64,000 nt of DNA, from NCBI RefSeq assembly GCF_037975245.1, contig NC_092568.1:34566501-34630500 (forward strand). Direction: 5' to 3'. Of this stretch, positions 1 to 12,077 are shown in pieces. The first letter of the stretch is position 1; every line of letters begins with the position of its first letter. Made by a program: the position numbers and the translations under genes. This stretch comes from Apostichopus japonicus. Lineage: Eukaryota; Echinodermata; Holothuroidea; Aspidochirotida; Stichopodidae. The notes under the pieces were generated by a model that did not search any database, was not told where the DNA came from, and was given only the letters and a program-made list of their open reading frames with translations.

Positions 1-1930
1 TCACCTCTGTATCTTGGTCTGCCTATACACGTCTACTCTGCGATAAGGCTAATCTCGATCTGTTCGTAGCAAAGGTCCTGCTTGATTTAAACTTCCTGTC
101 AATTCCTAAACGAAACTCGCCTTCAAATGCAAACATACAATGAGTACACAATCGCTAGAGAAAAGAGAAATGCATGTATACATGCATTTCTACTTTTGCA
201 CAATTACCACTAAACATTAGTATTACAGTGTGCATTTGGTAAGCTTATTAATATTCATTAGTTTGATTATATTTTGCCGCACAGTAAATGCTGCGTACTA
301 AGTTTATCCCTAATAGAAATCATAAGACACACCCTAAATCAACGAGGGGCGTTGTCATATCGGTTCTATCTAGTTCCGTGAAACTTGACATGTTGCTGTC
401 TCTGAAATCACTGAGAATTCCTTTGAGAAATCAGGCTGACGGAAATGTCTAGGAAAACTATACAAGAATATTCCCTTTACACATAGCTAGTGTGACATAT
501 TCGAGCTAACATATGGTTTTACCACACGTAGATACTATATTGTACCAACTAAATGTCGCACAGCGTTTGTTGGACAACATAACACATGTCTATAGTGATC
601 AACCAATCAGAGAGTTTCATTGACGTATTTAAATAACACGAGTAAGTTTTGAGCGTCAGTAAAACCAGACATGGAATATACTGGACGTATACCTGAAATT
701 CCTAGTTGTATTTACAATTTTCTAGTGGTATAACGGTTTATTTTTGAAAGTATCGAACATATTTTCACAACTAGCAAATAGATTGAGATATCTTACAGCC
801 CTTTAAAAAGTCTTGGAGATCTGTAAGCAGTATAGATCACGCGCATTAGGACCCAGAGCCATATTTAGAAATACGGCTTTGCTAGGACACAGCACAGTAG
901 ATAGAGAAACGGCTCTGCTAGGACCCAGATGTGTAGATAGAGAGAGATGCTGTAGGAACTACAAGAGCAGAAGAATTGTAAATATGCATTGCACCTTATC
1001 TCACTAGATAGTCCTTTATACAAATTTGCAAGTTTACATATTCTCTCCTGTCCGGGTCATTCGGTGAAATTATGTAGCCTATCAGTTGATTTATAGTTGG
1101 ATAAAAACATTGCTGATGCAGATACTATAAGGTTGCGTGGGCTGGATTTATTGGGGGTGGGGGTGGGGAGAGGGGGTTGCAGACCTCCTCGAGAGCTGCA
1201 AGTAATTCCTGCACTGACCGTATGCGATCCACGGACCGCACTTGGCCCAGCTGTGTACTAGAGGGATTTGGTGATCTGATTTAGAACTGATCCACTCCCT
1301 CTGATATGTGGTCAATACTGGTCTACTGCCCTCTCTTTTCGTGCCATCTCCCAGAGCCAAGTATCAACTGATTAGGCCAGGATCGTTGCCCGTAAATAGT
1401 GGGTTGTACTGATGCTCTCACGTATTTTTATTTTAACAACTAGTTAGCAATGGTCCTTAACAGTTAATGACTATGACAGTTTCAGTTGTGATTATGATAA
1501 GCTAGGAAGGTATATAGGTAACAGATAAGCAATGCAGTTTATGCTTTTATAGTGTAAAACACTAATGGAAAAGAAAGAGGTGATGCTTTGAAATGCAACC
1601 AGCTTCTTTAAAAAAAAAAACATTCGTTTCTAATACAGAAGTTTTGCCTAACTTCCTCAAACAATGGAGGCAAATGACACCATTTAAAGTGAATTCATTA
1701 TACACCAAGCAAAGCTTTATATTTATTTGAAGTCCTTTTGTTTCTCCGGAACAGGCAACAAAGAGGGAATTAAGTCCAAGTACTCTCTTTCCCCGATTGG
1801 TTCCCTCGGACATGGGCAAGAGTACGCTACTTTGCCGTCTCCCCGGACAGCGAAATCATCAACAGTTCCAAGTCTCAGTCCCTGACGCCTCCATCCAGTC
1901 CTGCCACTCTGACTAGCGTCGCCGTTTCAG
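1..1930. other. unassigned 5' stretch
   Basis: No gene could be supported here. Around 840-960 there is a short imperfect duplication sharing the words GCTAGGACCCAGA and AGATAGAGA. A minus-strand open frame at 1148-1360 and another at 1562-1819 show no recognisable motif. From about 1740 to 1930 the sequence is GC-rich with a Ser/Pro-rich reading in one plus-strand frame, but no single frame runs through it, so I do not call it coding. Confidence 0.5.
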
Positions 1931-3422
1931 GCCCTCGGCCCCCATCCACCCCACCGTTGTGTGGTCCATGAAAGGGGGAGACCAGAGAAATCCTCCCAGC
2001 AAAGAGAAACCATTTCAATCCACGAAGAGAAAAGGTGAGCCCTGATTTATCTGGTGATGTAGTTAACGGGGAGGGAGAGTCAATGGGGTGGGGGAAGGGG
2101 CTGGGGGTTATGTAGAAGGTGTGGGGAGGAGTGGGGGGGCTATGTAGAAGGTGTGGGGGAGGAGTTGGGGGGCTATGTAGAAGGTGTGGGGGAGGAGTTT
2201 GGGGCTTTTTAGAAGGTGTGGGGGAGGAGTTGGGGGCTTTGTAGAAGGTGTGGGGGAGGAGTTGGGGCTATGTAGAAGGTGTGGGAGGAGTTCGGGGGCT
2301 TTGTAGAAGTTTTGATGGCTAGGCAATATATTGCAGGTTTGGATTTTTGTGCTGGACAGTCGTAGTATATGCCATGTCATGGCTGTTGCCGAATGTAGCT
2401 CAGCGTATGATAGTTGCAATATCACATTATGTTTAATATGCATGGTAGGATATGCTACCTATGGTTTCATATCATATCACATCATGTCATATCATATGCA
2501 GGTACATAGCCAGGTTTTGTAGATATTTGCCTCTCCTCAGCTCATGCTGGAAGCCCCTTAGCAACAGCGGGCCTGGGCACTCTGTCGGAAGGGTGGGAGG
2601 AGAGGGGAGGGGAGGTGGAGCATTTGTCTAGCCCTGCAGATTACAGACAATTTTTTGGGGGTGTTTGAAGGTTATTCCATCCAAAATAACCAGAACAAAG
2701 CTCACTTACGTGCCTGTCATATATTATGAATATTTAAGTTACTGGCAGGATTGCATGGTTGTCTTTGGCATATGATTGGTTTTGCTCTGTATTGTACGAT
2801 TCAATGTATATTCCATCTTGTTATGGGCATTACTGTACAATGTAAGATCGGAGGGGTGTTACATATTGTTATTCAACATTAGTATATGTAGTGCGATATC
2901 TTATTTCAATCTGGTTTAGCAAAAGATTGAAAAGAGAAAGAAAAAATGGGCCCGCATTTTGTGTTAACTGGGTATTGCAAGCTGACGTTAAAGACCCACA
3001 TTACACACTACTCAATCTAGGGACAGTGACACCTTGGTTGTGTCAGGCCCTTTGCATCCCCCAATGTTTCTCTCCGGCCCATGTAGAAAATTAATCTGCA
3101 AATCCCGTGCTTCAGAGGGAATGAAGTAATAATCGATAGCATGTCAGAGTAATTGTGCTCGAGTTGATCGATTGGGAAGTGCACGAATATAAAATATTTA
3201 AAAAAAAAATTATACATAAAAATAACCTTAAAACCAAGCTGAATGAAGTATCATTTTTCATTTTCTTTGAATGATTCCTTTCTGAAGATAAGCCCAAGGC
3301 TGCTGAAACTCCATCCTTCCTCAGGCCAGAGCGTCGTCAAGAGGAGGATAACCAGATACCTCAGGTCATCGAGGCCTATTGCTTCAGCAACGGCAAGAGA
3401 AATACCATAATACACAATGCAA
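1931..3422 (+). CDS. unrecognised host gene, two internal exons
   Basis: Two exons fit together. Exon 1 (1931-2034) follows CCGTTTCAG and ends AAAG before GTGAGC. Exon 2 (3288-3422) follows a pyrimidine-rich TTCTGAAG and ends before GTAAGT. The first ends in phase 1 and the second supplies two bases, giving an open frame of about 79 residues across the junction. It reads PIHPTVVWSMKGGDQRN, then a Lys/Arg/Pro-rich stretch, then IPQVIEAYCFSNGKRN and TIIHNA. Start and stop lie outside these exons and I saw no further exons. Base composition is richer in GC than the surroundings. The family is not recognised; the charged, Pro-rich part could be a disordered linker. The intron (2035-3287) holds a minisatellite. 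If the gene continues rightwards, the transposons below would lie in its introns, but nothing seen proves that. Confidence 0.45.
2095..2310. repeat. G-rich minisatellite
   Basis: About six imperfect copies of a 30-36 bp unit containing TATGTAGAAGGTGTGGGG and GGAGTTGGGG follow one another in the intron of the host gene. Units differ by short G-run changes, typical of replication slippage. The long Pro-rich open frame on the other strand is a by-product of the repeat. Confidence 0.85.
2311..3287. other. intronic stretch, no gene
   Basis: This is the rest of the intron between the two host exons. It holds a short degenerate array of ATCATATC-like words at about 2468-2499 and a G-rich patch at 2590-2625. 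Nothing else is recognisable. Confidence 0.5.
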
Positions 3423-3628
3423 GTAAGTCGGTTCAAAAAATAACATTCAAACTGCTCAGCAAAAGTATATCTCAAATACCGCAGCAGCGCTATGGCAAGT
3501 TTTGAAAATATTCGGGAAAATCATTTATTAAAAAGTAGTCTGACACATTTGGACCATACGTTGAAATTTTTGCAGTGCAGAAGACTTACAGGTTCTTAAA
3601 TCTGTGGGAACGGCAAGTCTTGTGCAGC

Positions 3629-3800
3629 AGCCCCCCCCCCCCCCCCCGTAAAAAACTATTTCCCTGTACGATGATTTTGCAGAAAATGTTCATATAATAA
3701 TAAATAATAATAATAAATACTACTTATAAAGCGCCTCCCAAAAATCTCGAAGCGCTGTACAGTGAAAAGAAAGTCAAAAACAGATAAACCAGGCTAAGAA
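3629..3800. repeat. poly-C run plus ATA-tailed dispersed repeat
   Basis: A run of about 17 C at 3632-3648 is followed by AATAATAATA sequence and then ACTTATAAAGCGCCTCCC and CGAAGCGCTGTACAGT (about 3720-3762). The paired AGCGC words with a TTATAAAGCGC block resemble a short dispersed repeat frequent in marine invertebrate genomes. The call rests on recollection of that pattern and on the microsatellite-like tail, not on a second copy in this window. Confidence 0.4.
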
Positions 3801-4023
3801 ACCAAAAGATGCAAACTCAAAAAGATGAATGATAGTGATTTTTCAGCATCGACGAAAAAATACGATTTTATTCAAGAGTATTCAAGAGTATTCTAGTTGG
3901 TTTCCATTTTACACATGTGAAAATTCAAGTCAATCCGATGTTGGGAAAGGCTTAAAAAAAATTCCTAAACTCGTTGATTTTTTAAACAAAAATTGGGCTT
4001 TTCGCGAGAAGCGATTTGATGAT

Positions 4024-4052
4024 CACGTGATCTACAGTGACATGTGACGTCA
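4024..4052 (+). promoter_or_regulatory. E-box and CRE upstream of the THAP gene
   Basis: A palindromic E-box CACGTG (4024-4029, inside GATCACGTGATC) and a full CRE TGACGTCA (4045-4052) lie 111-139 bp before the ATG of the THAP-DDE gene. They are plausible bZIP/bHLH-ZIP sites for a TATA-less promoter. Sites this short occur by chance, and binding is not shown by sequence. Confidence 0.3.
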
Positions 4053-4162
4053 TTTTGATGATAACAAAGTGAAGTGTACTTCAGCAGTGTGCACTTTGTG
4101 CGTAAGTTTAGTTGCAACCTACTCTATATTGGACTCGACAAACAACCTAAACCACCAGCAAA

Positions 4163-4531
4163 ATGCCAAGAAATTGCGTTGTAGGGGGATGCAACAGAAC
4201 GAATGTGGACTCCACAATAAGTTTTTTCAATTTTCCAAGCGGAAAAAGTAGAGAGAGATATCGGAAACTCTGGATACGATTTGTGCGGAGCACCAGGAAA
4301 GACTTCATCGCACCAGGAGTTTCTCATGGCAAGAATGTGAAAGTTTGTTCTGCCCACTTCACAGAAGATGATTGGGACCCTAAATATTTGATGCAGAAAA
4401 AGTTAAATGTGTCAGGAAAATTCAGACCGCTGTTAAAGAGCACTGCAGTGCCAACAAAGCTGGCGAAGAAAAACACGGGTTCGCCTATGAAGAAAAGACG
4501 TCGTTTTTCCATCATGAGAGCTCGCCACAAG
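4163..4531 (+). CDS. exon 1 of the THAP-DDE gene: THAP domain
   Basis: This exon encodes the whole THAP zinc finger. It opens MPRNCVVGGC, contains FFNFP, the invariant-type Trp in RKLWIRF and the CSAHF zinc ligand block, and ends with a basic tail (KKRRR) that could be a nuclear localisation signal. The ATG is chosen because THAP domains begin at the protein N-terminus with M-P/V-x-x-C. THAP domains bind specific DNA in P-element transposase and THAP1-like proteins. Confidence 0.9.
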
Positions 4532-7500
4532 GTAGGTTGAACTGCGTGTAGCCTAGAACGTTATGCCGTTTGTACAACCGTGGCATACTTTCCTTTGCAG
4601 CAGCCAATGTTGAGAAACTGTCGCTTTTCACGACTCGATTATCAGCCTAGGCTAGCCCAGGCCTATACTTAGACCACTAATACTGCCACAGCTAGTAGTT
4701 GGCCTATAGTAGTAATAGTACAGCGGTGCAGTGTATTTTGAGTTTGGTAGAGTTCCCGTTAGTTCTCGGAACCGTTAGCTTCCTCCACTGGAAAACGTTT
4801 CCTCCCCTAGAAACGTTACTTTCCCTAAATCATTTTTAGTAAACTTACGATTTTCAAGGGAGGAAAGTTTCGTTTTTTTCAGGGGAGGAAGCTGATGAGG
4901 GCATATTGGCTAGGCTATGTGGAAAGAATAAATGTAGAAGGCCTAAATGAAATGACCGTAGGCCTAGTGTAGGAAGTTAGTGTTCATTCAGGTCACAATA
5001 AGTAAGGCCTTCCTAGCTGGTTTTTAAAAGAATTGACTGAACCGACTGAACTACCCAGGCTAATCCATAATACCTGCAACTACTGTATGATTTCTATCAT
5101 TACCAACTACTACCCTTTCCACATAGCCTAGCATACTGTAGATGCCTTCCTTGGTTCCTCCCCTAAATATGTTACTTTCTTTCCTAAATCTTTCACAATA
5201 AATACTACAGTTTCTTCATTTAGTTCTAGCCTACTAAAAGTACAAAATAAAAAAGGTGTGCCAAGGACAAAGTACTGTAACACTGACATTGTGTGTTACA
5301 GTTAAATCCTGACACTGTGTTTGTTGTTGTCTTGAGTTGTCGTGAAATCGGCTAAGTATCATCCGGATGCTGGGAAGAGTTAATGAATGGCCCTGTATTC
5401 TATAATTGTACCAATTAGTGTGACCGTGTTTGTTGCAGATATATAAGGAATGGTGACGGCATGATCATACAGTTTCAGTTTGCTCTAAGTATTCTTCACT
5501 TTGTGTTAGAATGAATGATAACAAATTGTTTGCCTTCATTTTACAATGAATGATGTCAGTATACATACAAAAACAATATATTCTGATATAAAAACCTCCA
5601 AACTAGGTCCATGCAATACCTCAATGGCTAGGCATGCAAATCCCCAAATATGAAACAAAATGAAAATAGCAAAGTGGTTTTTGAAAAAAAAAAAATTGTA
5701 TACCAAATTGAAATTTTGAAGAGGGTGTAATTTTGACTGAAAAACTTTTTCAAAACAAGATTCATAGTGTGCCGTAGTTGAAAAAAAGCATAAACAGGCC
5801 TTTGGCAGTATTATTTGCTAATTTGGAGCAGAAAACTACATGCATAGATTATAACACATCATCATACACTAACTACTGTGAGAGAAAAATGCTTGAGATT
5901 TTAGTTTCACAAAAAGCAATATTGCTGTTAATAAATTGTTTTAATAGACATATTTGTCTTCTTCTTCTGGGATGCAGGAAGTGTCTGGTATAATAGACAA
6001 GCAGTCAAACCCGACACCATCTCAATTGTCAACAGTGGCAAATGCTGCAGAAGTGCTGAGGAGTTTTGCACAGAAGATCAAAGTGTTAGAGGAAGGGGAG
6101 AGAGTGCAAGCTTCTGATCTTCTCAGCAAGGCTGGGTTTTCCTCGACTGTGAAGGTCAATGATGAAAAAACCAACCAGGGTACACAAGTGATGATGGAAC
6201 CTGTAAGGAAGCACCACAGGTCCAAGGGTGTTGCTGCTAAAAGCACTTACTGGGGAACAAATAAAGGTACAGTATAAGTCATAAGCATAATAAACATTGC
6301 GAGTTAAATAATTTTCATTGAAATTTCTTTCTCTAACCAGCTGTTTTCTTCACCTTAACCAACATGATATGTTTATTTGTTGGAACAACAAACAGACTGG
6401 GTAATCAAAGACTGTGTTATCACCTATCCTTAGATAAACTATGTCAGACTGAGCAAACAATTGCACTCTCCAATTATCAAAGACTTACATTGCTATACAG
6501 TAAGCTCTGCATGCTTTTGTTGTCACCTCACAGAGATGTGGTTTATACTTCAATGTTTGCTTTGTGTGGTAAATTAAATGAAGTAACACAGACTATTACA
6601 ATAAGCTTTGCTTGCCCTTCCTATTTCCAGGAGAAGAAAAATCCTCACTTTCTCTAAGTAAACAAAAGAAAATGTGACTGATTCCATTGTTCAAATGTCT
6701 TGCATATCAAAACAAGTAGCAAAATGGCTTGCTTGCTTGCAAGTAGCTTGCTGGTCCAGTGTGCATAAAAAAAATCTGTAAAATAAAGTAATGAGTGCAT
6801 TTATAATTTTATCTACAGGCACTCAAACTAGGAGATGCCACACCATCTCAATGAAGGAGGCATGGACCCAATGTGGTACGGATTGGGAAGCCACAGAAGC
6901 CAACCTTCCAGACAAGGGACTCTCGCCAAGACTGTCTGATGAGTCTGCAGTGGACATGTGTGATGACCCAACCAATGACCCAGATTACCAGCCTACAGAG
7001 CAAGGTGATGGCATTTGCAGCACATGACATGAACCTATACCACCATGTAAGATTTATTATATTGCATTCTGGGAATGTGAAATTTAAAAAAAAATCTTTT
7101 TCTTCTAAAATTTCATTGAACTATGAAAAATGTTCTATGTGTCAACATATTGCTATTTGAGGCCCCTAAACTCTGGAACACTCTCCCCAGTCACATTAGG
7201 AATGTTCCTACGGTACCATAGACAATTTTAAAAGTATCTTAAAAACTCACCTATTCACGTGCTACTCTCAGTGGGCCATGTAATTTTTTTTTCGTGTGTG
7301 TGTGACGCCTTGGCTTGTAAACACGATATTTCAAGAGGTGAAAGTTGGTTGCACTTCAAACTTGGTATGTGGGTAGCTCTTAGTAAGTAGATGATCCTTA
7401 ATTTTTTCATGGAGGTCATTGGAGGTCAAAGTCTGAAAACCTTGTAAACACGATATATAGAGGAATGAAATCTGGTTGAACTTCAAACTTGGTACATGGG

Positions 7501-10500
7501 TAGCCCTTAGTAGATAGTCCCTAATGGTTTTCATGGAGGTAAAGGTCATTTGAGGTCAACAGAGGTCAAAGTCTGAAAACCTCGCTAAAAATGTGCTAAT
7601 TGTGTTTCTTCTTGAAAAAGGTTATTGTGAATGAGGTGATATCCACATAGGGGAGTGTATATTTCTTAATCATAAGGATAGTTGGCCACCAAGGATTAAG
7701 TGAACTTCATGCAGGCCTGATCTGATCTGCTATAAATTGACTTTGCTCTCAAAGTGAGCAATGTTTTGTTAGTGAAATTTCTCACGTTTCTCAGATTCAT
7801 GAAAGTGATTTTATCAAATTGGCAGGCAAAACATCACTTACTATTTAATTCAGTAATCTTTATAAATTTACGTTAATGATAAATATGCCATTTTTCTTCA
7901 TTTTCCCATCAGAGACGATGTTGATGAACTCACCCCACCGCATATTGAAGCAAAATATCTTGTGTTCGAGTCGTCCCTGATGGGTTTATTTAACTTATGC
8001 CCAGAGTGCCAAGGGGGAATCCCAAGGGAGGATCAGCCACATCAGAGAAGCTTAATAGTAATTAATCATGTTTGCCAGAACTACCCACAGCCTTGTGGAT
8101 TCAGTAGAAAATGGTATAGCCAACCATTCATTGGCAACATACCTGCTGGTAATATTTTGTTGTCAGCTTCCATTCTTTTTTCTGGTGCATCCCCAAAGAA
8201 GGTTATTCAGGTTATGAAAGGAGTAAATGTTGCTACAATTGCATATTCCTCCTTCATTGTCCACCAACGCCTCTACCTTCAACCTGCAATTGTCAACACA
8301 TGGGAGCGTATGCAGTTAAAAATGGTTGAAGACTTGAAGGAGAGTGAGGAGAAGCTGGTCATAGGAGGGGATGCACGGAATGACAGCCCGGGGCATACCG
8401 CCAAGTATGGATCATATACTTTCTTGGAGCAGAATCTCAACAAAGTCATCCATGTTGAACTAGTCCAGGTGAATTTCAGAAATTTGTGTGTATTTTTCCT
8501 TGCCTCATACCAATGATATTTAAACTTGTACAACTTGCATGAACTTCATCCTTAATAGGTAGATACCCTTTGCTTAATTCTTGGCTGGCATTTCTTTTAG
8601 AGAGGTCAAAGGTTATTTTAGTTCACCTGTGATGAAAAACTGAAAACCCTAAAAAGTGAGCTAACGCAAGAATTAAATAAATGTCATGCAGTGTTTTATG
8701 CAGCCAGACCCCACCCCCCTTATTGAGTGTTTGTCTCCTATTGTTTGTGGTAGATGTCAAGTCATTTAGGGTCAGCTGAAATTGCTATATGAAACCAGCA
8801 TGCTCACCTTCAATGAACGGTTTGGTTGATATGCATTTCATTGTAAACCCTCAATAAGAAAGGCAACATGGTCAGATCTTTAAATTTTGCACGAATAGGC
8901 CTTTACAGATCAAATCTAGTAAAGGGTGTATCATCTCCACACTCTCCAATGCTCTTAAGTAGGCAAGGAATCACTAACCCCCATGGCTTTCTGGTCTATC
9001 ATACAGTCTGTTTTAATGATGGTAAAATGTTTTTCATTGACTTATTTATTTGTTTGTTTATTTATTTATTAAAGGAAATATGTTATATTTTGCAGAAAAA
9101 CGAGGTTGCTAATAGCTACCAAATGGAGCTAGAAGCTTTAAAGAGAGGGATTGCCTGGCTACAGACGATGGAGTTGGAGATGGGAACCATCATCACAGAT
9201 TGTCATATGCAAGTGACTGCATGGATCAGAGAAGAACTGACCAAAAAGGAAGACATCAAACATTACTTTGATGTATGGCACATTTCCAAAGGTACATCAT
9301 TTCACATAAGTATTCTTTGATGACTTGTTCACATTTTCATATCCTATACAGAAATCATAAGTAATGTACCTTTGTTACACTGGTACATCAATATCCAGTC
9401 AAGCATATTGACTGTGGATATGTTTCATGAACTTGCATATTTTTTTTTTTGGGGGGGGGGAGGATTTTTAATATTGAACTTAAGCCTTACTGAAATCATG
9501 ACAGTTTTAAATGTCTTTTTATGTCTATATTGTATTTTTTTAATGTAATTTTTTTCAGCTGTTTTGTAAAGCATATGTACAATAGTGATTACATATATCT
9601 TTTACAAACAATTACAGGTATAAAAAAGAAACTCAGAGCGGCTGCAGCTAAGAAGGACTGTGGACTCATCAACGATTGGACCAAAAGCATAACCAATCAT
9701 CTGTATTGGTGTGCCAGTTCCTCCCCGGATGGAGATGGAGGTGTTATGGCCGCAAAGTGGGCTTCTGTAGTGAACCACATTATGAACATCCATGTCCATG
9801 AGAACCCACTGTTTCCTGTTTGTAGCCATCCTCGCCTTGATGCAGAGGGAAGATTAAAGGTATGGGTTCAGAATGGTAAGTTCTGTTAATGTCAGTGAGC
9901 AATATGATCCTCTACATGTTGAATGAATACATCAAATGCTATTTATTTAAAATTTGTCAGAGGGAGTTGGTGTGGAGGAGTGGAACAAGCCTTCATGAAT
10001 TAAATATAAAGCACTTTCAATTCAGTTGATCTGTAAATTGATTAGTTGTTGGGCTACATTCTATATTCTATATCCTTCATATGGCTATTGTTACTGTTTG
10101 AATACATGTTTGGTACATATTTTCAATATTTTTGTGCATTGCCTTTGTTATGTAAAATTTATGTCTGCATTATGCTGGGAAATTAATTGATTTGTAAAAT
10201 TATGACACTGATCTGGCATGAAATATTTTGTTTAAAACGTTTTGATCTTTGACCCCAACAAAAACAGTGGGCTGTAGAAGCTTGGAGAGATTTCTTGTTG
10301 AGTTTACTGATGTTTTACATTGCTTACAAAAAGTCTATTAGTGTGCATTTTATATTACTGTTCAGAACGTCAGAATCATACCCCAAAAAATGCTGATGGT
10401 AGATTATTGAAGCAGCTATGTCATTATTTCATTCTTATCGATAAAGGCAGTAAGAGGTTATGTACTTTAAATCATCTTTTGTTTACCCAGTTTTAGACTC

Positions 10501-12077
10501 TAAGGTTGCAGAAGAATTAATAAGAATTCTGCAGTCTGCGTCTGTGATGCGAGGGGTGAAGAAGATGTCACCAATTCATCAAACTTCTTCTGTTGAAAAT
10601 TTTCACATGGTTATTAACCACTTTTCACCAAAGATGATGGCTTACAGTTATCAAAGTATGCTGTGTAGGTATGTACATTTTCCAATAACAGCTTTTGAAA
10701 ACATCAGTCTGCCAAATGTATGGAAAAAGTCTGAAAGTAGTTTTGTTCATCAGCATCAGCATATGTACTTTTATGAGTTCATTGATGTTTGCTATACAGC
10801 TTCATTTACACTAATAGTATTTGAAAAATTCATAACATTGCTTAAATATTCACTTGACATGGAACCATGTGCATTATTATGTCAGCATTAACAGTATAAC
10901 CAGTCGTTAGATTTTTTGCTTATTGATTCCTTGCAAAAGGCAACAGGAATCAATGCAGTCAAGTCCTGTGTGTGTGTTTGTGACCCTTGTAAACACAATA
11001 TCTTTAAAAGTAGAAATAGCCCTAATTTCAAACTTGGTATTTCGGTAGCCATAGTTAAGTAAATGTTCCCCATTTTTTTCCTGAAGGGAACAGGTCATTT
11101 TATGTCAACAGAGATCAAATATTGATAACTTACTAAACATGATATCTCAAGTTGAAAAAGTTGCCTGAACTTCAAATTTCATCGATACCCTTGATGAGTT
11201 GATGATCCCTATTGTTTTTTGTAAAGGTCAAAGGTTAATTTAAGTCAATAGAGGACAAAGTTGGATAACCTTGTAAACACAATATTTCAAGAAGGGAAAG
11301 TTGCTTGCACATCAAATATAATATTTGACCCTTAATGAGTAAATGATTTTTTTGCTGGCAAGGAATGGCAACACAGATGTGTTTTCTTCTTTCATTAAGT
11401 GTTTTATGTTCTCTTGCAGATTCTATCTAGAATCCATGTATTATAATGAGAATGCTGGACGGGACCAAAGGACAAAGACGAATGGAACGAAGCGATGGAA
11501 AATAAGTTTCCCAAAAAGCAAAGGTGGAGATTATGTACTCCAGAAAGTGTTGGATAATCCGACTCATGGTAAGTTTCCACTCAAACTAAATCATATTAAA
11601 TGGGAGTGCCATGGTAAATTAAAACCAATCTCACTGTTGTTTTTGTTGTTGTCGTTGTTAACTGTGCCATCGATAGCAATGAAGCTTACTAGGTACTATA
11701 TGCTAGTATGTATCGGGGTTACTGCATTTTTACACGGTAGTTTTTGAAATTGTAACATACATAATCCTACTTCTGCAGCTGGTGTTTGCTTTTATCTTGA
11801 TGAAATTTAAAGGAGATGGCACAAAAGTGTGCTGTTCTATCTAAATTGAATATTTATTTTAATATTATCATATAAGAGAAATGACTTTTTATCTCACTTG
11901 CTTTACCTCTCTCTTCACACAGAATATGTTAACAATCTTCTCATGACAAAGTTGGCCTTGGCAGGGAACAAAGACCAAAGACAGATGACACCTGCATTAT
12001 GCATTGCACCTCCACCTCTGGCAGTGTCAGCATCTCCTTTCAGCAATAGAGGAAGCGCTTCAACGACAGCAGACTAG
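4163..12077 (+). CDS. THAP zinc-finger DDE transposase-like protein, 9 exons, 777 aa
   Basis: Exons: 4163-4531, 5978-6266, 6819-7004, 7915-8468, 9096-9291, 9618-9875, 10491-10668, 11420-11568, 11923-12077. All introns are GT-AG and all phases agree, giving 777 codons and a TAG stop. Residues 1-95 are a THAP C2CH DNA-binding domain: C5, C10, C62, H65, with W37, P25 and F66. A linker with an acidic, Pro-rich part follows. The core reads KYLVFESSLMGLFNLCPEC near residue 300, then GGDARNDSPGHTAKYG (D434, D438), ITDCH (D501, H503), FDVWH (D525), NHLYWC and SVENFHMVINHFSPK (E653), ending in a conserved FP.SKGG block. This matches a multicopy THAP-linked transposase family of fish and invertebrates related to the Kolobok or ISL2EU groups; the exact superfamily is uncertain. 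No terminal repeats were found, so it may be a domesticated gene. Introns contain AGGTCA repeats and a LINE scrap. Confidence 0.85.
7155..7290 (+). mobile_element. LINE reverse-transcriptase C-terminal scrap
   Basis: In an intron of the THAP-DDE gene, the plus strand reads APKLWNTLPSHIRNVPT and, one frame over, IDNFKSILKTHLFT. This pair is the typical C-terminal end of LINE ORF2 proteins of the CR1/L2/Jockey kind (LWNxLP...IR...FKxxLKxxLF). The frame changes between the two parts and a stop lies between them, so this is a small dead fragment. It runs directly into the AGGTCA repeat. Confidence 0.6.
7310..7580 (+). repeat. AGGTCA-bearing dispersed repeat, intronic copy
   Basis: Two units of about 115 bp start with GTAAACACGATAT, continue through CTTCAAACTTGGTA and TGGGTAGC, and end in AGGTCA direct repeats followed by AAAGTCTGAAAACC. 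Spacing is exact: AGGTCA at 7413 and 7423 (4-bp gap), and at 7543, 7553 and 7563 (4-bp gaps). The same family recurs at 10920, 18130, 22690, 25380 and 62470. Hexamers with 4-bp spacing are the DR4 layout of nuclear-receptor sites. Confidence 0.75.
10915..11320 (+). repeat. AGGTCA-type dispersed repeat, degenerate intronic copy
   Basis: Opens with a small hairpin (GATTCCTTGC...GGAATC), then a GT run, then GACCCTTGTAAACACAATATC and two to three units with AACTTCAAATTT and GGTCAAAGGTTAATTTAAGTC. Hexamers are more decayed than in the 7310 copy. It lies in the intron before exon 8 of the THAP-DDE gene. Confidence 0.6.

Noticed and set aside
2108-2443. Pro-rich 111-residue open frame
   Set aside because: It is a translation of the G-rich minisatellite on the opposite strand.
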